From Pholis gunnellus (taxonomy: Eukaryota > Chordata > Actinopteri > Perciformes > Pholidae): a stretch of DNA of 64,000 bases. Location of the stretch: assembly GCA_910591455.2 (NCBI GenBank), contig OU342826.1:11265724-11329723 (forward strand), read 5' to 3'. The position numbers and the translations under genes are program-made. Shown here in pieces: positions 28,825-40,205 of this stretch (the first letter of the stretch is position 1; the number at the start of each line of letters is the position of its first letter). The notes beneath the pieces are model-generated. The model was not told the origin of the DNA. It saw nothing but the letters and a program-made list of their open reading frames with translations, and did not search any database.

Positions 28825-31052
28825 CTGCCAATGGAAGAGAAGTGAAGCAGAGGAGAAATGAATCAGAATGGTGAAGAGAGGCAGCGATATAAAAGGGAAC
28901 ACGGGGATAAAAGGAGGAAGGTGAAAGAATTAAAAGGCAGGACAGCGAGGGCAGAGAGAGAAATGGAAATGAGTGTTGGGAGAAAGAGGACGAACGAGAG
29001 CAACTAGAGAGGGAAGGAGGAAAGGAGACGAGGGAACGACAAAGAGCAAGATCATAACGGGGATGCAAAATCTCCACAAAAAACAAAAAAAAAGGCACGA
29101 CGCACGCAAACACACCCTGAAATACTAAATGAAATGATGGCATCCAGTGATTCTCTTTTGTGATCTCTCGTAAGCAGGAAACCACTGTGGCCGTGAAACG
29201 GGAGACATTTTTATTAATTCCCGCGGGTCTCTTTAGTAGCAGCTCAATTGGTATTCAGGGACGTCGTTACCAAAAAAAATCTACAAAAGCTCTTATCAGT
29301 TATAATACAGCACAGCACTGCGCCCGCATGTGTCGGGGTGTGTGTCTTGGACGAGCCTCGGCAGCAATCTCTGCTTCACATCTATTGGCTTCTGAGGGGA
29401 ATGGGCAGTCCAGTCTTTCTACAGTGTTTCTGACGTTTCCATTAGTCAGGATGAAAGCTGAACAGGTACCAGTCAAACGGGACGAGGCTGCATAAAGAGC
29501 CCGAACAAAGGCATCCGAACACCTCTCTCTGAGGGACACGTGCAAACCACACACACGTCGTCAATTAAGAAACACAGCTAAACATCGTTTCGTCCGTCAC
29601 TCCTTTCAGACACTATTTTCTCTATGAAAATGCTTTAGCTGCTTAAACTTGCTCATAGGAATTAAGCAGCCGGCCCCCCCGGGATTTTCAATGTCAGAAC
29701 ATTCATTATAGGGCTCAATGGGGCACAACTATTTCATTAAGGGCTCCATAACACATGTCTCACTGGGGTTCAGCCGTTCTCCGCCGGTGCAGCCCTCCAC
29801 TGCAGCTACATTTGGTGAGGGAGGGGGGGCGTCAGCCGCACCTGCGTGGGCACGGAGGACTCCGCCCGACAGCCACGGTTGGGATGTAGGCGGTGGAGTT
29901 ATACAGCTTCCTCTCTCTGCCCTCCATCCGCAAAGTCCTGGGTCGCATCAGGAACGAACTAATGACAACTTCTGCTGGATGGTGGAGAGAAACGTGGTTT
30001 AATAAGTGAGATAATGCCATCATGCAACTGTGCCCACCCCAGAGGAAGGGCAGGAAGAGTTTGTGCAATTACACGCAATGACCTGTATCCCCCAATTAGT
30101 ATGACGCGTATCCTAATTGGAGAGAGCCGGGATCCAACTCCATGAAGCCCCACAACCCACCTGGCCCCGTTCCTCACCAGAAACACACAAGCAGGTGGTG
30201 CCGGAGCTGCCTCCAGTATCACCTAAACGATATCACTATGCAGATTATACATGGAGCTGCCTTGTCCAATAACGCTAATAGGCAGCTACAGCAAAATGTG
30301 CAGGTGTGATCGTAGTGTGTGTGAGACCACTCTGTTGCTGTTATTTCCTTGGGGAAGGTGCACGTACTTGCACACACACACAACCTAAATGTCAGCAAAC
30401 AAATCCTAATTCTGTAGAAGTTAAAGGAAAGAAGAGACAAACCAACTGTTGCCCAGATGTTACTCCGAACACACTGCAGCACTATAGTTACAAACTAATA
30501 TCATAGACATGCAGCAATATTGCAAAGTTATTGATATACGTCAATAAGTCAACCCTACTACACTAAAACTGGCATTGTTATGTGCTTCATGATTTCATGT
30601 AAAATCCCACTGAAACTGAATGCAACTGTGTTAATCTTCCTTGCATGAAGTATGAAGCATCACCACTAAATAAAGACGACTTTGAGAGCTGTTTAAATGT
30701 TTTATCCAACTCCTTGCCTTGACCTGAATCTCCAACGCGGGGATTTCCACCGAGAGTCGAGATTCGACGCATGTTCCTATGAATCACAAAAGTTGAGTTG
30801 GTCTGACAAAGAGGTTCGGCAACAGGCTGACAAGAGGAAATGTAATCCCTCAAGTCATGTCATGTATATTTGAGGATCATTTAGGAAAAAAAGCACGGAA
30901 AGAATTGGCTTAGGGAGCAGGAAAGTATTTTTAAGGAACAAGAGCATAATGTTCTGGTTCAACACTGATATCTTCTCATAGAAACAAACTCATTCGGTTC
31001 TTTAAGCCTCAATAAACATCTGGCGGCTCACAGAATCCCAACCTGCACTTAC

Positions 31053-31180
31053 TGTTTGTGAAGCACTTCTGCAGCAGAGCCCTGGAAGTCTGTGTTCATG
31101 CTCACACACATTGATCGGACTGCAGTAGAACACAGGAACGACATGTCTTGAGTTGAGTGATATTCCAGTCCGATGTTCGT
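31053..31180 (-). CDS. Exon of an unidentified minus-strand gene (group A)
   Basis: This exon has 128 bases, acceptor TCTACATTGCAG and a near-consensus donor ACA|GTAAGT. It enters in phase 0 and encodes 42 residues, starting TNIGLEYHSTQDMSFLCSTA and ending GSAAEVLHK, plus two bases of a Gln or His codon. It is open throughout and phase-compatible with the exon at 31901-31977. The next exon should therefore begin with one leftover base. The candidate at 28824 does not satisfy this, so an exon is probably missing between them. Product unknown. Confidence 0.5.
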
Positions 31181-31900
31181 CTGCAATGTAGATAATGTCG
31201 TTCTAACCCTGCAGGGTCCCGCTGCCGTTGGATTGGGAGACAAAAAACCATCAATTCTTCATAGCTGACAAGGCTTCCATTAATCAGTTTGAATGCTTTA
31301 CCAGGTTACCGGCATGTTCTTTCCTTCAGCAAAGCCTTCTCAATGCGTTCAGCTTTGTCTGTGGGTTGAAGAGATAGTGTGGGTGTTTCTGGGGTTGCAT
31401 GAGGTGCTTATCAATAACTGGTGCACTGTTTCTCCAAACTAAGCACGTCATGCAACCCCCAAACTATCCCTTTAGCAGCATGTCAGCACGGATCCACAGA
31501 CATATAGCACTATATGCACACTAAACATTTTTATGAACACCAATTTTCAGAATTACGTCCGGTACGCTATGTCAGAATAATCCAGGCGATTCTCCCTTTT
31601 TGTTATTTCAAACACTGTCATTACTTTTGATAGTCGTCTGGACTTGATGGGACTGTGATGAGACTTACTATTGTATGAATGAAATTCAGAATCACACAAT
31701 GTCTTCCTCCCAGAGGTAATCGCATAATTACAAACTGAGGCGTAGTGGAGGAGAACGGTGCAGGATAACTACGTGACCCTTTGTCATTTTACAGACACAT
31801 CAAAAAGAAATGAGAACGTGAGAGAGAGTCATGTTTAAGCACAAATAAATCCCATCGACAGAATGTTTGCATGGTTCCTGTGTGTGGAGTCATTATTTAC

Positions 31901-31977
31901 CTTCAGGTTGGACTTCATGTCGTCAACATGAGACTTTGGACCGTCGGGAAGCAGAGCATCTCCTCCAACCCAGTCCG
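31901..31977 (-). CDS. Exon of an unidentified minus-strand gene (group A)
   Basis: This exon has 77 bases. The acceptor is pyrimidine-rich and ends CTCTGTTTTGAAG; the donor is AAG|GTAAAT. The only sensible frame enters with two bases and gives 25 codons, DWVGGDALLPDGPK and then SHVDDMKSNLK, leaving in phase 0. The next candidate exon at 31180 starts in phase 0, so the two join cleanly. The peptide is polar, without signal or membrane segment. I do not recognise the family. The reading rests on splice sites, the open frame and a protein-like composition, not on homology. Confidence 0.5.
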
Positions 31978-31999
31978 CTTCAAAACAGAGCGGAGACAA

Positions 32000-34900
32000 A
32001 ATGTCAAGAGACTAAGACATTAGAGAAAGTCTACCCGTCAACCTCCAGAGCCTTCCCTGCCGGCTTTGTCTTTTTCTAAGTAAAGCCGAGATGATTATAT
32101 GGTGTCATAATAACTTGTATAGTTTTATCAAGATCCTGGCAAGTATGTAGGCACCTGAGCTCACGACAAAACGTACAACTCCCATCTTCCCAAACTCCTA
32201 ATCCTGGGATTGACAGCTGGGGCCTGTGGGGAGCAAGATGAATAATTTGTGGGCAGAAAAGAGCTGCAGGCAGCCGGAAAATTCGGAGACAAAAGTAATA
32301 AAATGGTGCAGTCAACAGCTTCATGAACTATTTATCTTTCCGGGGCCGATATGTCCTCCTTCAGTCTCTTTCTGTACCGTTCCACTCCAGCCGGCTCACT
32401 TGTCAAAGCCCACAGCAGTCCAGCTTTTATTGAAACTTTGATTCAGTTCCCCAAGTTGTCACTTTCTAAGGACTGTGTGCAATAAAGGAGACAGGTTATT
32501 GGGGAGCAGAACAGAGAAAGGGACTAATGAAAAAAGAAACCTTTCCTGGGAAGAAAAAAAAAAGAAGCCAAAAAAGTCTCACACAGCGACGGTGTGATCC
32601 GAGGTTGGGAGGAAGCGTGAAAGTTGACAATGATCAATAACATTAATATGGGCTGCTGCTGACAGTCTGCTTCAGGCTGATTAACTATCTGCTGCTGAAG
32701 AAGACAATAACGACGGAGAAAAGCTATGGTGTGATATTTAGCCTTCAAAGCGGTTTTTGGGAGCCTGTGGTTGATCCCACACTGCATTTATACAAAACCA
32801 TACAGTCCAAATAGTTCATATGGAAAAACCTTGATCCTAGGTGTAAATGCCTCATGGAAAGCTTTGAAAAGGTGTGTTGACTGCATATCATTGATATTGC
32901 AAAAACTAATGAGAAGCCAGAGATTGAAGACACTCCCGTGTCTTTATATCGATGGCGGTACTGTCATAACCCACCGAATTAGCAAGCAACACGGTACAAA
33001 AGGTAACCGCGAGAACAACGTTCACATTGTTCAATACAAATCATATGACATTAGCTGTAGGTTTAATGAAAGTAGTTTCATCAGATATTGAGTGAAAATG
33101 TATCGTCCATTACCTGCAGTGGTGACAGGAAGCCCACAGGTGAAGCTAATTGATGATAACGATGGCCCAGTCCCATTTAGTGTCACAGTGAGCTTGTACA
33201 CTACAGTAGCCTGCACTATTCTTTTCTGCATGTAGCTTTTAACGTTTCTGGATAATTATCAATTGAATCATTCATTCTAATGTATTTATGTATAACATAT
33301 AAAAGGTATCTCACATACTAGCTTAAAACAGTTAAGGTTAGCCAACATTAGTGAACACTTAGCTTAGGTAGCGTTAGCTAACGTACTTCAGAGGCTCGAC
33401 TCAGCAGAAAACATGTATTCTCACCTTTGACAGCTCAACTGCAACCGGTTTATGAGTCAAACACAGTTAACTATGTGTATATGTGAATGTAGTGTTTCTT
33501 TTTCTCTGTTCTGAACTGGCTGACGAAGTTGGTGGTATTCACTGCGTTACCGTGGTGGCTTGTGGTGGCAGTTGGTGGCCCTTTTTCTAAGTGCCATGCC
33601 TCCTCTAATCATTGGCCCAATCCAAACCCTCCCACTGTGACCATGTTTTGTAAATGCTGCGCGTGTTGCTATAAGACAAACAATGAGGAAAACAAATGTC
33701 AGGCGGTTATGAAGTGATCTAAACATTTCTCACTCTGCTGTGGTGAGTGCCATAACTTCAGTTAATTGTATGTCAAATGTATGCCTTCAACATGTTTTGA
33801 TGGATGCTTTAATCAAATCAAATGCTCAAGAATAAGATATGTGTGATCTGCCTTAAACCTCAAATTCAAGTGGATGGAGCGGCTTCCAAGTGCAGCATGG
33901 AGGTGGGTGGTTTTATTCCCGGCTCCATATGTGAGCAACACACTGAAGCCCACGTGGCTTCTGATGGGCAGACTGGTGCCTTGTCCATTCACTACATGCA
34001 TATTCTCCTAAAAATTGCAAATATGATCTGGACTGAGGCCCCCATCATTTTTACACCTTGCAACAAATGGATTTATATTTCATTTAGGCATCAGCCTGCA
34101 GCACCCTGCATCCTGTACATTCTGTCACAAATCACTACTTTAGCCTTTTCTGTCTCACTCTCATTTGTTCTCTTTTGTTTTTAGGACAATATCGTTTTTT
34201 TCACATTTGCATCTCTTATAAATTCATAAATATTTTCTAAAATTACACCAATTTATACAAAACTAACTAGGTTTGTTTTGATTAACTGTGTTTTTTGAGG
34301 CGGCAGCAGTACCAGGGAGGCATGTCCCACTTATTAGTGAGCCTAATGTGAACTCCTGCTAAAGCTATATGTAAATACTTGTAAGGCTCATTAATGTCTG
34401 AGGCCATTTTGTTATCTAAATAGCAGAGACGGTGCATGTTAAACTTATCCACCTTGTAGGTTTAAATCAAACATCTGCAAAGTCATCAGAGGCGGCTTGC
34501 TGTGCGTCCCTACGGTCGAACCAGAGGATGAAATATCGCTGTTTTCCCATGTATCACTTGCCCGCCTCTTATTTTTCCAACTGTCTCGAGCTTTTAACAC
34601 GAGCAAGGCGAAAATGGAGGGGCCCCTGTAGCATTCCTATCAGCTAGTTGACCCCCGGTTGAGCCGATGACATCCTCTAAAGTACTGCAGGCTGCTGGGA
34701 CGGCTCTGCTCTGAGTGCTCTTTCGCGGTCTCGCCCTCTTTTCTGCCACTTTGACTGTCCAAACACGCCGCGCAAGGCAGTGGGAAAGACTGGGGAGTTC
34801 ACATGTTTTATTTAAAACGGAGATTAATCATTAAATTATTTTCAAACCCCTTTCTTTCATGACAGAGAGTGAAGCTCTTCCGGCGGCGATAGCGCCGAGT

Positions 34901-35987
34901 CATTACAGAAGAGCTCGTAACGCAGTTCACCTCGATTACCCGTCCGAAATGCTGCAGAGCGCTCCCGGACACACAGAGTGCTGAAGAGAGACAAACACAC
35001 GAGGAGTCAACAGGAAGAGGCCATCTCAAAAGGCACCATGCACACAACTGTGGCATGATGACAGCTTTCACAGTGGCTCCCTTTAAAAACATTGTGGCTG
35101 ATCTTAAACCTATAGAGTTTTGCACAAATCCCTTCAGTTTGTGCTAATTAGATGGCCCATTTCTATTAAATGCTGTAATCCAGAGATAAAAAAAAATGTG
35201 TTATTGTGCAAAGTATGGCTCAGTGACATCGTTTAAATGGATATAAAGCATATGAAAAGTATATGTTAAGTGGCCAATTAAGAAATCAAATCAATGAGCC
35301 TGTGTGCGCATTTTAAAGCTCACCCAAAGCACTTTAGTGGGGATTATAGGCCCCCGAAAAGACAGCCCTCATGCGGTGCACGTCATACAGCAATACATTG
35401 AGAAGCCCTTAAAAAATATTAAATCACATCTTTCGTGACCCAAAAATTGGCCAAACAAACATTTACACCAAAAGACAAGAAAAGAAAAAGCCAATCCAAA
35501 TGTGATGTCGCCTTACAACCCACTAAATGATCACATGCACGTCTGTCAGCGTTCTGAACTGGACTAAAAAGGTGAAGGTGAGTCAGCGGGGAGGCGGTGT
35601 TGGAACGAGCAGGATTGATGTGCTCACAGCAGACGTCCTCGGATCCATCATCGGCTCGTCTGAACTCCCGGGCTCATTCAGCGTGGAGTGTACCTGCAGT
35701 CCGGTGCCCTTTACAAGTCTCCGCCGCACAGGAGGCCACTGCAGAGGTCATTGTGGTGGCTTTATCCGGACATGAATGCACACACCGACACATGAGCACG
35801 ACACCTACTGTTGCTGAGCAGACCTGTGCAGAGGGCTAAATTAGGAACAAAGCTGTAAACAGTGGATTCGTTACCGGAACAGATTCGTCCAATGCTGAGC
35901 ACCAGACGGGCCAGCTGTGTGTCTAGACGCTGATACTTTTCAGAAAATACACTTCTTCTTCTGTTAAAAGACTTTGAGAGCATCTAT

Positions 35988-35989
<2 letters not shown>
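32000..35989. other. Region without a secure gene
   Basis: AT-rich, non-coding in appearance. A low-complexity TTAGC/GCTAAC patch lies at 33330-33385. A weak minus-strand exon-like frame at about 32162-32232 (acceptor CTTGCTCCCCACAG) is too short and out of phase with its neighbour to call. Confidence 0.45.

Positions 35990-36042
<53 letters not shown>
35990..36042. repeat. (AC)n microsatellite, left part of a tract split by a transposon
   Basis: About 26 AC units ending against the CAGTGGCGGG transposon end; the right part resumes at 38548. Confidence 0.97.
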
Positions 36043-36043
<1 letters not shown>

Positions 36044-37004
36044 CAGTGGCGGGCCGTGGATTTTATACCTGGGCCTTCAGTGCTGTTCTACACTTCGAAT
36101 AACCTCATTATGACGTCACAGCTACGGGTTATTATTTGTTTCGTGTAAAAGCCGCATATTCACATAACACTGCAACATTTGACAAATGAAATAAAATGTT
36201 GCATGAAGCTCAACACCTAGCATACAAAACACGAAATGCAGAGTGCAGATACATGAATACGAGCATGACGGGACTCTGCGTCATTAACGGACAATATAGT
36301 CCAAATCAATGTAACGCAATGACAAACTCACAAGAGCAGTCGCATATATTCGTATGACAACAAAGCAACAAATCAATCCTCCTTCCGCCATTTCATATTA
36401 AAAAAACAAAGCTAGGTAAAATGTCTTTCAAATATTTCCACTTGAACTCTGTCTGCTACAACCAAAGCTCTGCTAGCAAGCATTATGTTTCGCGGGCACA
36501 TAGTCACGTGCCCGCCCACTGACCAATCACAGCACACTCTGCACCTCGCGGCAGAGAGGCATCTGGACTCTGAGCTGCAGTAATGCTGACGTAACACTAG
36601 GCCTGCAAACCGCTCTGGTGCGTCCATGAATCTCAAACTAAAGATCTGATTGGTTGAAGACTATGTCAATCAACAATATCGTCCCCATTCAACTTAAACT
36701 GCACATGGAAGCACTGGGTGAGTCTGCAGGCCTGGGCCTCTCTTCTTACCTAGAAACACAGAGGTGAAATCTGATTGGATAAAAGCTCTACTTAAAACAA
36801 GCTGCACTGGAAGCAGAGCAACTGAGGAGCACAGTAGCTGTGCAATGAGAAAATAAGATAATGGGAAAAATCTTTTTATAAATTATAATACATATAAGAA
36901 AAAGTGTAATGTATTTAAGAAAAAATAAAATAAAATAGCTATAACTTTGTGATTCTGTTTAGGACAGCAGAGAAGGCTTTGCAGGCCCTGACGGCCCGCC
37001 ACTG

Positions 37005-37697
37005 GTTTCCATGATGCGTTCATGTGATCCCATGATGCGTTCATGTGATCACATGATGCGTTCATGTGTTCCATGATGTGTTCATGTGTTCCATGATGCG
37101 TTCATGTGATCACATGATGCGTTCATGTGATCACATGATGCGTTCATGTGTTCCATGATGCGTTCCATGATGCGTTCCATGATGCGTTCATGTGTTCCAT
37201 GATGCGTTCATGTGTTCCTATGATGCGTTCATGTGTTCCTATGATGCGTTCCATGATGCATTCATGTGTTCATATGATGCGTTCATGTGTTCCATGATGC
37301 GTTCATGTGTTCCTATGATGCGTTCATGTGTTCCATGATGCGTTCATGTGTTCATATGATGCGTTCATGTGTTCATATGATGCGTTCATGTGTTCCATGA
37401 TGCGTTCATGTGTTCCATGATGCGTTCATGTGTTCCTATGATGCGTTCATGTGTTCCATGATGCGTTCATGTGTTCCAAGATGCGTTCATGTGTTCCAAG
37501 ATGCGTTCATGCGTTCCCATGATGCGTTCATGATGCGTTCATGTGATCACATGATGCGTTCATGTGTTCATGATGCGTTCATGTGTTCCATGATGCGTTC
37601 ATGTGTTCCTATGATGCGTTCATGTGTTCCATGATGCGTTCATGTGTTCCCATGATGCGTTCATGTGTTCACATGATGCGTTCATGTGATCTCATGA
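37005..37697. repeat. Minisatellite block 1, about 20-bp unit
   Basis: Tandem copies of roughly ATGATGCGTTCATGTGTTCC, 16-23 bp each, some ending GTGATCAC instead of GTGTTCC. It begins directly after the internal transposon end. Confidence 0.92.
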
Positions 37698-37890
37698 ATC
37701 TAGTTTTTTGAAGATGTTTTCAGAGCAAAATAAAATACATATTAGAGATGAATTATGAGCTGTTTACACTAGCTCTAAGCAGCTTATAATACATCATTAA
37801 AACTACTAATGACAAGATTTGGTTTAATCCATAAAAATACAATCTTTTATTTCCTTATTTGAATTTTGTGTTTTTATGAGGGAAAAAACT
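37698..37890. repeat. Duplicated 190-bp segment, copy 1
   Basis: AT-rich segment starting near GAAGATGTTTTCAGAGC and ending TTTTTATGAGGGAAAAAA. It recurs after minisatellite block 2 with few differences. Confidence 0.9.
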
Positions 37891-37892
37891 GG

Positions 37893-38087
37893 TTCCCGTG
37901 ATGCGTTCATGTGATCACATGATGCGTTCATGTGTTCCATGATGCGTTCATGTGATCACATGATGCGTTCATGTGTTCCTATGATGCGTTCATGTGTTCC
38001 ATGATGCGTTCATGTGATCACATGATGCGTTCATGTGTTCCTATGATGCGTTCATGTGTTCCATGATGCGTTCAAGTGATCTCATAA
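37893..38087. repeat. Minisatellite block 2, same unit
   Basis: Second array of the same ATGATGCGTTCATG-type unit, alternating GTGATCAC and GTGTTCC variants. Confidence 0.9.
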
Positions 38088-38279
38088 ATCCAGTTGTTTG
38101 AAGATGTTTTCAGAGCAAAATAAAATATTAGAGATTAATTATGAGCTGTTTACACTAGCTCTAAGCAGCTTATAATACATCATTAAAACTACTAATGACA
38201 AGATTTGGTTTCATCCATAAAAATACAATCTTTTATTTCCTTATCATTTGAATTTTGTGTTTTTATGAGGGAAAAAATA
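38088..38279. repeat. Duplicated 190-bp segment, copy 2
   Basis: Near-identical to 37698-37890, with small indels such as CATATTAGAG against TATTAGAG. Confidence 0.9.
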
Positions 38280-38387
38280 TATTCATTAGAAGACTATAAC
38301 AAAGTAAAATGATAACATTTAGAATGTTTTGTGGTTTACAGATATCAGAGAGGTTGAAATGATTTTCGGGACGGTGGCAAAAAAAAT

Positions 38388-38440
38388 TACATTACAGTCA
38401 TTTAGCTGACGCTTCTATCCAAAGCGACTTACATCTCAGA
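38388..38440. repeat. Dispersed teleost sequence (CATTTAGCTGACGCTT type)
   Basis: Contains CATTTAGCTGACGCTT followed by CTATCCAAAGCGACTTACA. I recall this as a very common dispersed sequence in fish genomes, probably part of DNA transposons. The family name is uncertain. Confidence 0.6.
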
Positions 38441-38889
38441 TGCTATCATACCGTAGGCACAGCTACGGGAGCAATTTTCGGAGTTAACTTTGTGATTCTG
38501 TTTAGGCCAGCAGAGAAGGCTTTGCAGGCCCTGACGGCCCGCCACTGACACACACACACACATCTTGCTGAATACAGCAATTGTTTTGTGTGCGCAAGCA
38601 ACGACACAAAAGCAGCCATGTAGCAGCACTATTTTCAATAAAACGTCAATACACACAAGATGCAGGATACACATTTGACGGTTGTTTGTTGGGAAGCATT
38701 AGGTGAGAGTGTTGAAGTTGTCGCTGCACTGCGAGCCTACCATGTGTTGCCTCTCAAAATTCAATAGCGGATGCTGGTTCGGGGCTTTACATCTGCTTCT
38801 ATACACCCTTCAGACACAACGTCCACCAAATCGGCTCAGGGCAGAAGTACATGTTTTGATGATTGATCGGTCTGTATCAAAGAGAAATA

Positions 38890-38895
38890 TTTATT
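38890..38895 (-). terminator. Candidate poly(A) signal of serpinh1
   Basis: Minus-strand AATAAA lies 1,005 bases after the serpinh1 stop. I found no AATAAA or ATTAAA closer to the stop on that strand. It would give a roughly 1 kb 3' UTR that contains a compound AC/AT microsatellite at 39334-39386. Confidence 0.35.
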
Positions 38896-39333
38896 TTAAT
38901 TTTTTTTAAATGCACCTTGTCAAATATCAATCACACGCTTGAGCAGTTCATTCACATACCACAACCCCCCCCAGGAGCTTTAAAAAGAAAAAGATCCACA
39001 AATGAAGATCAATACCTCTTTGAATGGCCGTAATCATCCTAAACATTCAGATGTTTACATTTAAGTCAAGCGATGTCAGCCGTGTGTTCGTTTCCAGCGT
39101 CATTGATCCCTGATGGTATTAAGAGATTAAAAGGTTCCCCGTCCTCTCCGTGTTGTTGACAAGCGTTCTGACTCATTACGGCCATTAGCATTACGCTGGC
39201 TCATCAATAAGCACTTGGCTGATCCATCAGTCTTCCTCTCTGATGTAGCCCAGGGGACCCCGACGCAGGTCCCCGCCAGCGCCGGGAGCCGCCACGTGGC
39301 CACCCTTGATCTGTCGGTCAACACGCGTGTACG

Positions 39334-39334
39334 T

Positions 39335-39386
<52 letters not shown>
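39334..39386. repeat. Compound (AC)n(AT)n microsatellite
   Basis: About 10 AC units run into about 13 AT units, closing with ACACAC. It lies in the probable 3' UTR of serpinh1. Confidence 0.97.
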
Positions 39387-39899
39387 CTGGCCTGGCGGGG
39401 AGGATTCAAGTGTCACAGCGAGCCTCTGTTAGTTAACCTTCTGTAGATGCTGCTGTAAGTGTCGAGTGACTGTAACCACTTCTGCCGTCAGCATGTTGGC
39501 GTTCGTCGCTGCTTTCTTGTCATTTTGTTTCGTGTCGACTTGATCAGCGAGGCCTTGACTGCGTGTGTGTGTGTGTGGGCGCACTTGCGTGGGAGAAACG
39601 AAACGCAGGGAGTCGCTCCGTTGGGTGTTTTTGGCTGTATCCGTATCCTGTACTTTTTTCTCATGTGTGCCATTGTAGGTGTCGCTATGTGTGTGTCTGT
39701 GCACAAGTGTCAGGTATGGCGGTGTCAGTGTCAGTCAGCGCCAGACTATTCGGTGTCAATGTGTGACAGCCAGCCGTAGTCTGATGCTGATAGTCTGCCA
39801 CGGTGAATGACAATGTCTCGACATGGAAACCAGAGTTTGAAGGAAACACAAAAAAAAAAAAAAAAAAAGACAGAAGAAGGGATAGAGTTTTTTGGGGTA

Positions 39900-40205
39900 T
39901 TACAGCTCATCATGGAGGGCCTCTCCCTCCGCGTGGTCCAGAGCTCCTATCAGCAGCAGGGCTCCGGTGGCGTTGTCCCTGACAAAGAGGATGAAGGGGT
40001 GATCGGCGTAGAACAGCTTGGGCTTTCCTATGATCTCCTCCTCCGCATCTGCGCCTCCTTTCCCGGCCTGAGCGGCCAGCTCCAGGGAAGCCCAATGGAG
40101 GACTCCGCCCAGGTGGAGTTTCCCCTTGCTCTTGTCCGACACCCCGGAGAAATCGGCCGCCTTCTGGTCCCAGGCGTCGGTCAAGCCCAGAGCGGACAAC
40201 TGTTC
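39900..40205 (-). CDS. serpinh1: serpinh1 coding exon 4 (reactive-loop region, collagen-binding motif, HDEL)
   Basis: This exon has 306 bases including the TAA at 39902-39900 and encodes residues 318-418. The acceptor is TCTCTCCATTCCAG. It begins EQLSALGLTDAWDQKAADFS, aligning with helix F-like HLAGLGLTEAIDKNKADLS of human Hsp47. It then carries the reactive-centre-loop region ASLELAAQAGKGGADAEEE, which lacks features of inhibitory serpins, as expected for clade H. The block KPKLFYADHPFI is the strongest family signature; its Leu, Tyr and Asp contact collagen in mammalian structures. The protein ends ALHDEL; mammals usually have RDEL. HDEL is also a functional ER-retrieval signal. Confidence 0.96.
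   Translation of the reverse strand, partial: EQLSALGLTDAWDQKAADFSGVSDKSKGKLHLGGVLHWASLELAAQAGKGGADAEEEIIGKPKLFYADHPFILFVRDNATGALLLIGALDHAEGEALHDEL

Larger units (their letters stand above)
36044..38547. mobile_element. hAT-like DNA transposon inserted in a (CA)n tract, with internal minisatellite
   Basis: The left end CAGTGGCGGGCCGT is matched by the inverted right end ACGGCCCGCCACTG at 38547. A second, near-identical right end sits inside, at 37004. Both flanks are (CA)n (35990-36042 and 38548-38560), so the element landed in a microsatellite. No transposase frame survives. The 36044-37004 part alone is a complete end-to-end element of 961 bp. The remainder holds two minisatellite blocks, a duplicated 190-bp segment and a dispersed fish sequence. 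Confidence 0.75.

Noticed and set aside
32162..32232. Minus-strand exon-like frame PQLSIPGLGVWEDG
   Set aside because: Good acceptor but weak donor and wrong phase for the next exon at 31977.
37410..37634. Frame encoding repeated DAFMCS/MMRSCVP
   Set aside because: Translation of the minisatellite; no evidence of expression.
37005..37697. Repeat array that could look like a CRISPR array
   Set aside because: Units are contiguous with no unique spacers, and the DNA is vertebrate; it is a minisatellite.
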